The notes under the pieces: model-generated
What the model was told of the DNA's origin: nothing
Databases searched by the model: none
Seen by the model: the letters and a program-made list of their open reading frames with translations, nothing else
NCBI GenBank assembly: GCA_002692965.1
Contig: NZNC01000015.1
Span: forward strand, 186,001 to 250,000
Length of the DNA stretch: 64,000 nucleotides
DNA from: Haliea sp.
GTDB lineage: Bacteria; Pseudomonadota; Gammaproteobacteria; Pseudomonadales; Halieaceae
Direction of reading: 5' to 3'
Shown here: positions 51,007 to 60,291 of the stretch, piece after piece
Numbering within the stretch: the first letter of the stretch is position 1
How the letters are laid out: each line of letters starts with the position of its first letter
Made by a program: the position numbers and the translations under genes

Positions 51007-53052
51007 TTATTGGAGGCTCTCAGAGTGGGTATTCACCCAAATAGGTGATGACCAGGCGCGCTCTTGAATAACCGGAGAATAGAACGGTTGCTCCGCTGGA
51101 TCCAGACAACACTTGTTGTACACATCCCCGGTTGCACCACTTTCCCTTGCCGCCTCGTTGGCACGTACAGCCTGTTCTTCACAGGAGGACGCAAAAGGGT
51201 TCACCCCTGCGGCCTGACACTGCCTGGTGCTCCAGCGGCATGTCGGATTCTCCAGTACTCGGAGGTAGTAAAAGGCATTCTCTCCAGGAATGAAATCGGG
51301 GTCCCGCCATACGGTGCAGGCCTGCTTGATCCCTTCACCAGTCGGGGCACAGGTTTGGGCGTCGACACCCGCACCATTGTCAGCTTGTCCCAGAACGTCA
51401 AAGACTTTTTCTCGGGTTTTTCCTTCGCCATCCACCCAGCCCTTGATGACCTGCGCACGCTGCAAGTCGGTACCGGGATAGACTTGGGTCCCGTAATCCT
51501 TGCGAACAGCAATCAAGAATTCTGGGCCCTGTTCATCCACATCGCTCAACTCCCCGCCCATGGGAACACCCTTCCGATAAGCGGTTGTCAGCATCTCAGG
51601 ATCTGAACACAAGTCTTCTGCATAATCCCCCGCAAAAAACCTGACTTCAGGGCGTGTGCCACTCGTCGCGTAGGTCTCCTTGCGACGGATGGCTGAAAAA
51701 ATGCTATCGCGGGAGTTTTCTTCTGCCCACACTACCGCCAAGCCGCCAGGATTTGAGTAAAAATGGTCCTGAACGTTGGTAAACTCGGCATCCCGTCGCC
51801 CTAAATGACCGACGTAATCCGCCTCATTTGCCCCCCCGGGGGTAGCACTATGGGTATCCGTGCTCCCGATGAAGCCCATGACAAACGGGTTGGTTCCCGT
51901 TTCTTGTTGTAATGCAAGCCCATCCTTGAGCACATTCCGCACCATATTTCTGCGAGCGAACTCATCCAGCTCTACAAGTTGAGCCTTCTCGCTGCGCACC
52001 TCCCCGTGGACCGTTCCCATCATGTTCAGGTTGTCACCGGGAATCTGCTCAAAGTCACAGGCCTCATCAACAGTATCGAGCCCGCGGCCAAGGCGGCGAT
52101 CGAACCGACACTCGGATGCGCCCTTGTGCTGTACGAGTTCCACGACAGGCTCGAAAAATAGCCTGTCTTCCTGCTCCTCGACGCTTCGCGGGTCTCGGAA
52201 CATCAACCCTCCGGACAAGTTGGAATTATGGGGAATAGCCATCACATCACAGCCATTCTCCTTATCAATACAGGTCTCCCGCAACTGCCGCCAGAGGCTG
52301 GGAAAACTATCGCGCCCAGTGTCATAGACAGTTACTGGCAAATCGGAAACAGACTCGTTGCGAAATATGACATTACGGTGCATGTTGTTCTGATCGAACG
52401 CCTCCGTATACTCATAAGCCACGAATGTGGTAAACGAGCAGTTTTCACTTCTGTCATAATGCTCCTCCGCGGCCTTCTGAACCCGAGACCACATATCGCG
52501 CTGCCCCTGATCACAATCAGACAAAGTACATGCAAAGGATTTCTCGGGTGGCGATTCCTGCTGTCCACCCAGGATCGTCCACCAATGCGCCGCCAGGAGC
52601 TGTGGCCAGAGTGACTGCGAACGAGTCAATAGACAATGCGGCCACCAGTAACCCAGCTTCTTGGAGTCAAGCGTACAGATATCGATCTGACCAAGAAATT
52701 CGCCATGATCTGTTACCGCCGTGAAGTCCAGCGGCCGATCAATAGCCGTTTCTATCGACTGCTCCCCTTCTGCGTCCGGCAGGACAATCTTCTCCCCCTT
52801 GGCATAACGATATGCATCCCACGGATCACGGCGCTGGCTCGAAATATAGGAGTCAAAGGAGTAGCTCGTGTGTACGTGCAGATCACCGAATAGAGGCTTC
52901 CTGTTGACACGAAAGTCCGCACAGGGCTCCCTTTCCTCTGTTCGCTCAAAGGGAAGTTGGGCTTCTGTCGCCAGCGAGGGCACTGAACCGGTTGCAGCAA
53001 AAAAGTATGATAATAATACGACCGCTTTAATATGAACCGTGTTTCTAGGCAT
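51007..53052 (-). CDS. Secreted DUF3604-family protein
   Basis: A 681-residue protein with a cleavable signal peptide (about 1-30: VVLLSYFFAATGSVPSLA). The body starts LFGDLHVHTSYSFDSY, whose His-x-His resembles the metal site of PHP-like phosphoesterases. Further conserved parts are FTAVTDHGEFLG, VMAIPHNSNLSGG, NPFVMGFIGSTDTH and TYATSGTRPEVRFFAGDY. DUF3604 proteins have no established reaction that I know of. It is the last gene of the lower-G+C operon, 47 bases after the enoyl-CoA hydratase gene. A periplasmic hydrolase releasing the operon's alcohol substrate is one possibility. Confidence 0.85.
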   Translation of the reverse strand: MPRNTVHIKAVVLLSYFFAATGSVPSLATEAQLPFERTEEREPCADFRVNRKPLFGDLHVHTSYSFDSYISSQRRDPWDAYRYAKGEKIVLPDAEGEQSIETAIDRPLDFTAVTDHGEFLGQIDICTLDSKKLGYWWPHCLLTRSQSLWPQLLAAHWWTILGGQQESPPEKSFACTLSDCDQGQRDMWSRVQKAAEEHYDRSENCSFTTFVAYEYTEAFDQNNMHRNVIFRNESVSDLPVTVYDTGRDSFPSLWRQLRETCIDKENGCDVMAIPHNSNLSGGLMFRDPRSVEEQEDRLFFEPVVELVQHKGASECRFDRRLGRGLDTVDEACDFEQIPGDNLNMMGTVHGEVRSEKAQLVELDEFARRNMVRNVLKDGLALQQETGTNPFVMGFIGSTDTHSATPGGANEADYVGHLGRRDAEFTNVQDHFYSNPGGLAVVWAEENSRDSIFSAIRRKETYATSGTRPEVRFFAGDYAEDLCSDPEMLTTAYRKGVPMGGELSDVDEQGPEFLIAVRKDYGTQVYPGTDLQRAQVIKGWVDGEGKTREKVFDVLGQADNGAGVDAQTCAPTGEGIKQACTVWRDPDFIPGENAFYYLRVLENPTCRWSTRQCQAAGVNPFASSCEEQAVRANEAARESGATGDVYNKCCLDPAEQPFYSPVIQERAWSSPIWVNTHSESLQ

Positions 53053-53099
53053 TACGCAGCACCCCGACTATCACAACCAGCCAACGCAGGTAAAACACG

Positions 53100-53897
53100 T
53101 CAAACACCGCGCCAAGTGGGTCTTCTCTTCGACACGAATGCATCCAAGCCCTCGCGAATATCTTGACTCAAAAGCATCGTCTGTAGGGACGAAAATACAC
53201 CCCTATCCTGCGCATCTAGGGCATCAAACACGCTGGGATAGGCCGATCCATTCACGGCGCACTCTTTTGTCGCCCTGAGAGCCAGCGGGGCGCAGCGCAG
53301 GAGGCGCTCGGCCACACGGATCGCTGCTTCAAGCGCTTGACCCTCTGCTACGGTCTCCATCACCAGGCCCATTTCTTTGGCTTTGGCCGCATCAATGGAG
53401 TCACCTGTCAACATGAGCGCCATGGCACTTTTAAGACCAACCTCTCTCACCAGGCGATGTATTCCACCTGCCACTGCAGCACTTCCTATACGTGGCTCCG
53501 GCAGAGCGAACCGCGCATTTTCAGATGCAACTATCAGGTCACATGCGAGCGCGACTTCAAATCCTCCCCCAAAACAAACGCCATTCACCGCTGCAATGAT
53601 CGGTTTGTTACAGCTCTTCCTCGCGGTTATCCCAGCGTAACCAGTAGCCGGCATCTGATAATCATCTGCCACTTCGGCCTTGGACATCACCGAGATGTCG
53701 CCACCGGCGCTGAAGGCGTCGGAGCCAGCGCCGGTTATAATGGCAACCCAAAGTTGCTCATCCGCCTCAAAAACATCAAGCGCCTGCGACATCTCATGGC
53801 TGACGGCAGGACTAATGGCATTCATGACTTCGGGCCGGTCGATCGTCATAATCAGCAGTCGACCATCTTTTTTAACATCGATAAATCGGTAGCTCAC
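53100..53897 (-). CDS. Enoyl-CoA hydratase/isomerase (crotonase family)
   Basis: A 265-residue crotonase. The oxyanion-hole parts are GDISVMSK (AFSAGGDIS) and NGVCFGGGFEVALACDLI. Potential catalytic Glu residues are in GGGFE and LPEPRIG. The start is a GTG nine bases after GGAGGTGG. It follows the acyl-CoA synthetase by 14 bases, so it probably hydrates the enoyl-CoA made from that enzyme's product. Hydratase or isomerase cannot be distinguished here. Confidence 0.92.
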   Translation of the reverse strand: MSYRFIDVKKDGRLLIMTIDRPEVMNAISPAVSHEMSQALDVFEADEQLWVAIITGAGSDAFSAGGDISVMSKAEVADDYQMPATGYAGITARKSCNKPIIAAVNGVCFGGGFEVALACDLIVASENARFALPEPRIGSAAVAGGIHRLVREVGLKSAMALMLTGDSIDAAKAKEMGLVMETVAEGQALEAAIRVAERLLRCAPLALRATKECAVNGSAYPSVFDALDAQDRGVFSSLQTMLLSQDIREGLDAFVSKRRPTWRGV

Positions 53898-53911
53898 CTA
53901 GACCACCTCCC

Positions 53912-55468
53912 TCAGATTGCTCGCTCGGAGTTTTCCCAGTAGGGGTCTCTCAAATATTTTTTGTAGAGTTTGCCATTCGGGTCTCTCGGCAATTCCTCCA
54001 AAAAATCGATCGACCGGGGCAGCTTCATTTTTGCGAGCCTCTCGGTGCAAAATTGCATAATTTCCGCTCTGAGAGGATCTCCCACCTCAACACCCGAGAC
54101 AGGTTGTATAACCGCCTTGACCTCCTCACCCCAATCACTATTAGGTATCCCAAAAACGGCGCAGTCCTCCACTGCCGGATGAAGAATCAGAACATTTTCG
54201 ATTTCCGCAGGATAAATATTGGCTCCGCCTGAAATAATCATGTCTATCTTGCGGTCACACAGAAAGAGGTAGCCCTCCTCGTTCACGTAACCCACATCCC
54301 CGGCCGTGAAATAATTTCCCAGCTGAGACTTCTCGGTTTTACTGTCGTCGCCCTTGTATTGAAACCGACTGTGGTCCGACATAAGCATGTACACCGAGCC
54401 CTTTTCCCCGACCGGGCAGTCTTCACCATGATCATCAATAATTCTGACATCTGCCCCGGGCCATGGCTTGCCTACCGTTCCCGGAAACTGCAACCATTCC
54501 TCGGGAGTTACGAGCGTACCGCCACCTTCCGTCGCTGCGTAATACTCAAAAATAGAGTTTCCCCACCACTCGATCATCGCACGCTTGACCTCGGGTGGGC
54601 ACGGTGCCGCGGCGTGAATCATGTGCCGGGTGCTGGAGGCATCGTATTGGGCCTTGACCGAATCGGGCAGCTTGAGTAACCGGGTGAACTGTGTTGGAAC
54701 CATATGGCTAGTCGTTACCCGGTAGCGCTGAATGGCCTCCAACATGGCACGAGCATCCCACTTGTCACAGAGCACTACCGAGTGCCCGAGGTGAAGCGAG
54801 TTTATAGACCAGACCATCACTCCCGTGTGATAGAGGGGAGAGCCGCAATAATGAACATTATTGTCCTCTGGTTTAATCCCAAACAGCAACAGCATGCTTG
54901 CCATATTGGTAGCCAAAGTCTCGGGGTCCAAATCCAAAGTTGGCCGCACGACGGCCTTTGGATTACCCGTAGTACCCGAAGTATAGTTTCTTACCAGACC
55001 ACCACTGCGCTCTTCAGGCATAGAGTCCGGCTGCTCCCGCATGAGGCGCTGATAATCTACAAAGCCATCTATCCTGCCGATTGCCACACAATTTTCGAGC
55101 GGCATTCCCGCTTCCTCGGCGGCCTTCGATGCAGTGTCGGACACGCGTTCATGGCAAAAAAATGCTCTCGTTTCGCTATCTTTAAGAATGTACGCGATCT
55201 CGGGAGCCGTCAAATGCCAATTGACTGGAACCAGGTACATGCCTATCTGGGTAACTGCCAGGTTTAGCGCCAGGTACTCTATGCAATTTGGCATCAGAGC
55301 CGAAACTGTATCCCCTTTCTTGAGCCCCATTTGACGTAGGGCGTGGGCGATGCGGTTGCACTCCCTCAGCAGCTCGCCTCGACTCCAAAGCTGACCATCG
55401 GGCCCTACGACCGCATTCGCATCCGGTTGCTCTTGAGCAAATCTCCAGAAGCTAAATTCCTTATTCAT
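53912..55468 (-). CDS. AMP-dependent acyl-CoA synthetase
   Basis: A 518-residue ANL enzyme. It has the ATP loop YTSGTTGNPKAVV (about 165-177), EYYAATEGGGT, the hinge motif FTAGDVGYVNEEGYLFLCDRK and the C-terminal catalytic Lys in PRDPNGKLYKKYL. It resembles the long-chain/aromatic acid CoA ligases (FadD-like) used for fatty, cinnamic or terpenoid acids. AAAGGTG precedes the ATG. It follows the aldehyde dehydrogenase in the operon and would activate the acid that enzyme makes. Confidence 0.94.
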   Translation of the reverse strand: MNKEFSFWRFAQEQPDANAVVGPDGQLWSRGELLRECNRIAHALRQMGLKKGDTVSALMPNCIEYLALNLAVTQIGMYLVPVNWHLTAPEIAYILKDSETRAFFCHERVSDTASKAAEEAGMPLENCVAIGRIDGFVDYQRLMREQPDSMPEERSGGLVRNYTSGTTGNPKAVVRPTLDLDPETLATNMASMLLLFGIKPEDNNVHYCGSPLYHTGVMVWSINSLHLGHSVVLCDKWDARAMLEAIQRYRVTTSHMVPTQFTRLLKLPDSVKAQYDASSTRHMIHAAAPCPPEVKRAMIEWWGNSIFEYYAATEGGGTLVTPEEWLQFPGTVGKPWPGADVRIIDDHGEDCPVGEKGSVYMLMSDHSRFQYKGDDSKTEKSQLGNYFTAGDVGYVNEEGYLFLCDRKIDMIISGGANIYPAEIENVLILHPAVEDCAVFGIPNSDWGEEVKAVIQPVSGVEVGDPLRAEIMQFCTERLAKMKLPRSIDFLEELPRDPNGKLYKKYLRDPYWENSERAI

Positions 55469-55501
55469 CTGAACACCTTTCTGTATATAAAGACTTGGAC
55501 C

Positions 55502-56944
55502 CTACTTCTTGATTAACTGGTCCAACAATTTGTCGACTCGATTTCCATAGGGCGGCAATGTTCCAGAAAGCTTTGCCATATTGAGAAAACCTTGCTTGAA
55601 GACAGACTTGGCGTGACTGAATGTTCTAAACCCTTCCAGGCCATGGAAATGCCCCATTCCGCTTTCGCCAATGCCACCGAACGGCAAATCGTCGCAAGCG
55701 AAGTGCACCGCAACATCATTTACTGCCATGCCGCCCGCTGTGGTATGACTTCGAACCATCTCCTCTTCCGCTCCACTCTTTCCAAAATAGTAAAGTGCAA
55801 GAGGTCGGGGTCTGCTATTGATGAACTCAATACAGTATCTGAGATCCCGGTAACCAATAACACACAGAATCGGGCCGAATATCTCTTCCTGCATCACCCG
55901 CATGTTGTCATTGGGTTCAACCACCAGGCTGATCGGTTGTCGCCGCGCTTGCTGTAGACGAGCCTCATTACCACTTTCGGAGAGGGGCACAACTCGAGCA
56001 CCTTTACTGCTTGCATCGTCAAGATACTGCTGAATACGCTGCCAGTGAGATTCATTAATTATCGATACCAGATCGTCATTCGCTTCGATATCAGGGTATT
56101 GCGACTGGAAAGCAGCCGCGCAGTTCTCTATAAACTCATTCAGCCGGTCTTCGGGAACAAAACAATAGTCAGGACTTATGCAAACCTGCCCGGCATTCAT
56201 GGCCTTGCCCGTTATGATTTTCTCGGCCGCGTCCTGTAAATCGGCGGTCTTCGATATGATAACGGGTGACTTTCCGCCCAGCTCGAGCGTGACGGGCGTC
56301 AAGTGCTTCGCGGCTGCTTTCATAATGGAACGCCCCACCTGCGTGGAGCCGGTAAATATGAGGTGGTCAAGGTTTAGCTCACTGAACCTTTGAGACGTTG
56401 CAACCCCACCGGTGATGACCGAAACTTCGGTTCGATCAAAGTATCGATCAAAAAGTTCCGCGAGCAGTCGTGCTGTATTCGGGGCGTGCTCAGACGGCTT
56501 GATCATTGCCCTGTTGCCTGCGCCGAGAATGTCCGCAAGTGGGCTGAATACAACATTCAATGGCACATTCCATGGGCTCATGATTCCAACGACGCCCTTC
56601 GGCTGGTAATGTATTCTTGCGGACGCTCCAAGAATATTTAAAGGGAAAGGCACGGGGCGGCGAACTGGACGCATCCACTTCCTGATGTTTTTTCTCACGT
56701 GCTTCAGGGACTTCACAGACGTGTAGATGTCTGACATTCGAGTCACACGGACAGAACGACAGCCGAAGTCCGAGTTCACGGCGGAGCACAACTGCTGTTG
56801 ATTTTCCACCAACAAGGATATGCAGCGGTCGATCCGGTTAATTCGTAGGTCAGCAGCTGTCGGGCCCTCGCTTAAAAAGGACTCTTTTTGAAGTTTCAGT
56901 ACACGTTCAAGGGCGTCTTGGTCGTATTCATCCATAGCGGTCAT
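55502..56944 (-). CDS. Coniferyl-aldehyde-dehydrogenase-type aldehyde dehydrogenase
   Basis: A 480-residue NAD(P)-dependent aldehyde dehydrogenase. YQPKGVVGIMSPWNVPLNVVFSPLADIL and KPSEHAPNTARLLAEL are the cofactor-binding parts. The catalytic Glu is in VTLELGGKSP and Cys in NAGQVCISPDYC. The sequence groups with the CalB/coniferyl aldehyde dehydrogenase branch, which also acts on hydrophobic aldehydes. The start is the ATG with CGGAAG eight bases upstream. It lies between the GMC oxidoreductase and the acyl-CoA synthetase, matching alcohol-to-acid oxidation. Confidence 0.92.
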   Translation of the reverse strand: MTAMDEYDQDALERVLKLQKESFLSEGPTAADLRINRIDRCISLLVENQQQLCSAVNSDFGCRSVRVTRMSDIYTSVKSLKHVRKNIRKWMRPVRRPVPFPLNILGASARIHYQPKGVVGIMSPWNVPLNVVFSPLADILGAGNRAMIKPSEHAPNTARLLAELFDRYFDRTEVSVITGGVATSQRFSELNLDHLIFTGSTQVGRSIMKAAAKHLTPVTLELGGKSPVIISKTADLQDAAEKIITGKAMNAGQVCISPDYCFVPEDRLNEFIENCAAAFQSQYPDIEANDDLVSIINESHWQRIQQYLDDASSKGARVVPLSESGNEARLQQARRQPISLVVEPNDNMRVMQEEIFGPILCVIGYRDLRYCIEFINSRPRPLALYYFGKSGAEEEMVRSHTTAGGMAVNDVAVHFACDDLPFGGIGESGMGHFHGLEGFRTFSHAKSVFKQGFLNMAKLSGTLPPYGNRVDKLLDQLIKK

Positions 56945-56962
56945 TATTTTCACTTCCGGTGA

Positions 56963-58552
56963 TTATTTACCTTGATCTTCAATGATCATGTCGGCGCATT
57001 TTTCGGCGATAACGACACAGGCTGCGTGAGTGTTCCCCGAAATGATGCGCGGCATGATGGAAGCGTCAGCTACCCTCAGGCACCGCACTCCTCTGACGCG
57101 TAGCCTATTGTCCACCACTGCCTCTGGGCCAGCTCCCATTTTGCAGGTACCACAAGGATGGTAAACGGAAACAGCGTCTTTTCTGATGTAGTCCAATAGA
57201 TCACGGTCTGTCGTAGCGCTCCCTCCTGGTGTTAACTCTCGACCACCATCTTTCTGGAATTGACTGCATTCAAATATCTTTCGAGTTTTTTTCAGAGCCG
57301 CCAGCATGGCTTGGCGGTCTTCCTCCGTAGCCAAATAATTGGCCTTGATGGAAGGTGGGGTCTCCGGATCTGCTGATTGGATATGCACGGAACCTCGGCT
57401 TGTCGGCTTGAGGAAGCATACGGATGCCGTGATACCCGGTCTTGGGACCATAGTATGGTTGCTCGTATACTCCGCGCAGGCGGGTGCAAAATGAATTTGG
57501 GCGTCAGGTTGCTCTTTTATTTCTGTCGTTCGAAAGAATGCTCCCACCTGAGCGGCAGGCAATGCCATCAGCCCTCGACGCTGAATTGCGTAGCGCAGGA
57601 CATGATGTAAAAACCTTCTTGGTTTGAGCTCATCGTAGTATGTTTTGCTTCCGATCACTTCCTGACAGACGTTAACAGTCAGGTGGTCCTGCAGGTTTTC
57701 CCCGACCCCCGGTAAATCCAGTCGGCTATCGATGCCCATTCCTTCGAGCCGGGCGCTCTGACCAATACCTGAGAGCTCTAGGATTTGTGGAGAATTGATG
57801 GCACCGCCACACAGAATGACCTCACAGACACTGTATGCCCTGCGCGTCCGATTCCCACGCCGAAACTCAACGCCTACCGCGCGATCATCCTCAAATATAA
57901 CCCGCTGAACGGCTGCACGAGACAAAAGGCGCAAGTTCTTTCGCTTTCTCGCTGCTTTCAGGTGTGTCGTTGCTGAACTTTGCCGCAGGCCTCTCTTGAT
58001 ATTGACTTGGTAATAGCCGACACCTTCCTGGGTATCGCCATTGAAGTCCCTGTTGAAGGGTATTCCTGATTTTTCCGCAGCTCTTATAAAGAGATCGGAG
58101 GTCTCGAAAAGGTCTTCGACATCTTCCACCCATATGGGGCCCGCCCCGCCATGGTATTCATTGACACCCCGTGCGTTCGCCTCATGCTGGCGAAAGTAGG
58201 GAAGCAAGTCCTGGTATGACCAACCCGCGGCCGCCCACGTGTCGTAGTCACTTGGGTTTCCACGCACATACAGCATACCGTTTATACTGCTGGACCCACC
58301 GATCACTTTACCTCGGGGCCAGGCAATTGATCGGTTGTTTAGCTCAGGTTCTGGATTTGTCTTATAACACCAGTCAAGCTTTCCTCCCTGGAGAGCATGC
58401 GCACCCAGGGGAATATGCACTAGCGGGTTTCGGTCGCTCCCGCCCGCTTCGAGAATGAGAACGCGTTTCTGTGGGTCGCGCGAAAGACGCTCAGCGAGAA
58501 CACACCCAGCTGAGCCGGCACCGACCACTATATAATCGAATGTTTCACGCAT
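56963..58552 (-). CDS. GMC-family FAD-dependent alcohol oxidoreductase
   Basis: A 529-residue glucose-methanol-choline oxidoreductase. The FAD motif is VVGAGSAGCVLAERLS (about 9-24), with E in LILEAGGSD. The first GMC signature is GGSSSINGMLYVRG and the second GGAINSPQILELSGIG. The C-terminal region YHPCGTCKMG and SGNTHAACVVIAEKCADMI carries the active-site His/Asn positions. Members oxidise aliphatic, polyethylene-glycol, choline or aromatic alcohols. It follows the nitroreductase gene by 29 bases and precedes the aldehyde dehydrogenase by 18. Confidence 0.93.
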   Translation of the reverse strand: MRETFDYIVVGAGSAGCVLAERLSRDPQKRVLILEAGGSDRNPLVHIPLGAHALQGGKLDWCYKTNPEPELNNRSIAWPRGKVIGGSSSINGMLYVRGNPSDYDTWAAAGWSYQDLLPYFRQHEANARGVNEYHGGAGPIWVEDVEDLFETSDLFIRAAEKSGIPFNRDFNGDTQEGVGYYQVNIKRGLRQSSATTHLKAARKRKNLRLLSRAAVQRVIFEDDRAVGVEFRRGNRTRRAYSVCEVILCGGAINSPQILELSGIGQSARLEGMGIDSRLDLPGVGENLQDHLTVNVCQEVIGSKTYYDELKPRRFLHHVLRYAIQRRGLMALPAAQVGAFFRTTEIKEQPDAQIHFAPACAEYTSNHTMVPRPGITASVCFLKPTSRGSVHIQSADPETPPSIKANYLATEEDRQAMLAALKKTRKIFECSQFQKDGGRELTPGGSATTDRDLLDYIRKDAVSVYHPCGTCKMGAGPEAVVDNRLRVRGVRCLRVADASIMPRIISGNTHAACVVIAEKCADMIIEDQGK

Positions 58553-58581
58553 CTCGCCGCCTGCCTATCTGTTGGAAGCTG

Positions 58582-59250
58582 TCAAAAGCCCCTGAACACT
58601 GCGAAGCTTGAGACGGGCTCCCGGGGGTGCTCAATTCTATTCACCGGTTCTTCCGAGTTCGCGTAGCCCATGGCCATCCCCAACATGACTTTCTGATCCA
58701 CCGGGATGCCGACAGCTTCTTTTACTGCACGAGGCCAGAGCGTCCAGCTTACCTGCGGACAGGTATCGAGACCCTGTTCCCTGGCAGCGAGCATCACAGT
58801 CTGCGCAAATATTCCAATGTCCAGAGCCTGTGACTCACCCATGTTCGCCTCCATGGTAATGATCAGGCCAACTGGTGCGCCAAAGAACTCATAATTCTTC
58901 ATGACCTGCTTTACGCGTGATGATTTGTCTTCACGGGCGATATTTAGCGCGCCATACATACGTTCACCACACTCCGAGCGACGGGTCCGATATGGCTCCT
59001 GCAAGGGTTCCGGATAGGTGGGGAACTCCGGAGCCTCCAGTTTTCCGGTGTAGAGCTTGTCCCGAATCTCGACAAGCGCCTTGTCGAGAAATGCGCCGCT
59101 CATGACATAGACATGCCATGGCTGAATATTGCTTCCCGAGGGCGCATTGGCAGCGACACGCAGTACGGATTCCACCTGCTCTTTCTTAACCGGCCGGTCG
59201 CTAAAACTTCTTACGGCGCGGCGCGTTCTAACAATCTCGGAAACGTTCAT
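58582..59250 (-). CDS. Nitroreductase-family FMN oxidoreductase
   Basis: A 222-residue NfsB-like protein. MNVSEIVRTRRAVRSFSDRPVKKEQVESVL is the typical N-terminus with the FMN-phosphate Arg pair. NAPSGSNIQPWHVYV and GLDTCPQVSWTLWPRAVKEAVGIP follow. The start is placed at the ATG before MNVSEIV; the longer open frame to 59400 runs into the divergent LysR gene. It is the first gene of the lower-G+C operon. It may reduce nitro compounds, quinones or enones; the family alone does not decide. Confidence 0.88.
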   Translation of the reverse strand: MNVSEIVRTRRAVRSFSDRPVKKEQVESVLRVAANAPSGSNIQPWHVYVMSGAFLDKALVEIRDKLYTGKLEAPEFPTYPEPLQEPYRTRRSECGERMYGALNIAREDKSSRVKQVMKNYEFFGAPVGLIITMEANMGESQALDIGIFAQTVMLAAREQGLDTCPQVSWTLWPRAVKEAVGIPVDQKVMLGMAMGYANSEEPVNRIEHPREPVSSFAVFRGF

Positions 59251-59364
59251 AGCGATCACCAAAGGTGGGTTTACGACGCGATACGGGGCGAGTGTATATT
59301 TTTCTAATTTCGTGGATAATACCGATCGAAGAATATCTTTATTTCCAAATAGAAAAAGTGCCTT

Positions 59365-60291
59365 ATGGAAAATGCGCAAGACTTGGTTATCTTTGCCCAA
59401 GTCGTTGAAAACGGGAGTTTTTCCAGAGCCGCCCGCAAGCTAAAGATCGCCAACTCGTCGGTCACCAAACGTATACAGGCCCTTGAGTCCCGGCTCGGTG
59501 TTCGATTACTCCTCCGCTCGACTCGCAGATTGCAACTCACCGAAGAGGGACGCGCCCTGTATCAGCGCTGCGCGCGTATCAAATCGGAGGTCGAGGGTAT
59601 CTCTGAGGAAGCCAGCAGCTTCAAGGAAGTTCCTCAGGGCACTATCCGCCTTAGCGTCCCGCCATTGCTTGCACACACCTGTCTGGCGCCGCACTTGACC
59701 GGCTTTCTGACACGATTCCCCAATGTTTCGCTGCAAGTTGATTTGACGGAACGAGAAAGTGACCTCAGGGAGTCTGGCTTCGACCTTTCTTTGCGCACCG
59801 GGGAGCTCCGGGATTCCAGCGATGTCGCCCAGCGCCTCTGCGCTGTTACCACGGTCCTGTGCGCCTCGCCGACCTACCTGGGTCAGCACGGAAGACCGAA
59901 AAGGCCGTCGGATTTGGAGCACTTCAACTATCTTGGCTGGATGTCGCCGGACAGGCGCACCTATGAGAAGCTAGTTTTCAGGAAAGGGAAGAAAACTTTC
60001 GCGTCCAGGATAAGAGGCAATTTCAGTAGCAGCGATGCGATGGCTATCAGGGAGGCGGCAATACATGGCGCAGGTATCACACTGCTTCCAGACATTGCCA
60101 TAGCGCAAGATATTGAGTCGGGGCTGCTCGAAGCCGTCCTGACAGAGTATACGTGCTTTCAGTATCCTCTTTACCTGATTTATCATCGGCGAGAGCACCA
60201 ACCAGCCAAGATCAAGGTGGCAATCGACTTCCTCAAAAGTATTTTTTCTCAACCCGTCTCCCGCTTTAACCGGGAGGCTGATCCCGGGTAA
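59365..60291 (+). CDS. LysR-type transcriptional regulator
   Basis: A 308-residue LysR protein. The N-terminal winged helix-turn-helix (about 1-65) reads LVIFAQVVENGSFSRAARKLKIANSSVTKRIQALESRLGVRLL in overlapping parts. The effector domain follows, with PQGTIRLSVPPLLAHTCLAPHL and GAGITLLPDIAIAQDIESGLL. It is divergent from the nitroreductase-led operon with a 114-bp shared promoter region, the usual arrangement for the local activator. Its 3' end overlaps the end of the convergent yaaA by 26 bases. Confidence 0.93.
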   Translation: MENAQDLVIFAQVVENGSFSRAARKLKIANSSVTKRIQALESRLGVRLLLRSTRRLQLTEEGRALYQRCARIKSEVEGISEEASSFKEVPQGTIRLSVPPLLAHTCLAPHLTGFLTRFPNVSLQVDLTERESDLRESGFDLSLRTGELRDSSDVAQRLCAVTTVLCASPTYLGQHGRPKRPSDLEHFNYLGWMSPDRRTYEKLVFRKGKKTFASRIRGNFSSSDAMAIREAAIHGAGITLLPDIAIAQDIESGLLEAVLTEYTCFQYPLYLIYHRREHQPAKIKVAIDFLKSIFSQPVSRFNREADPG

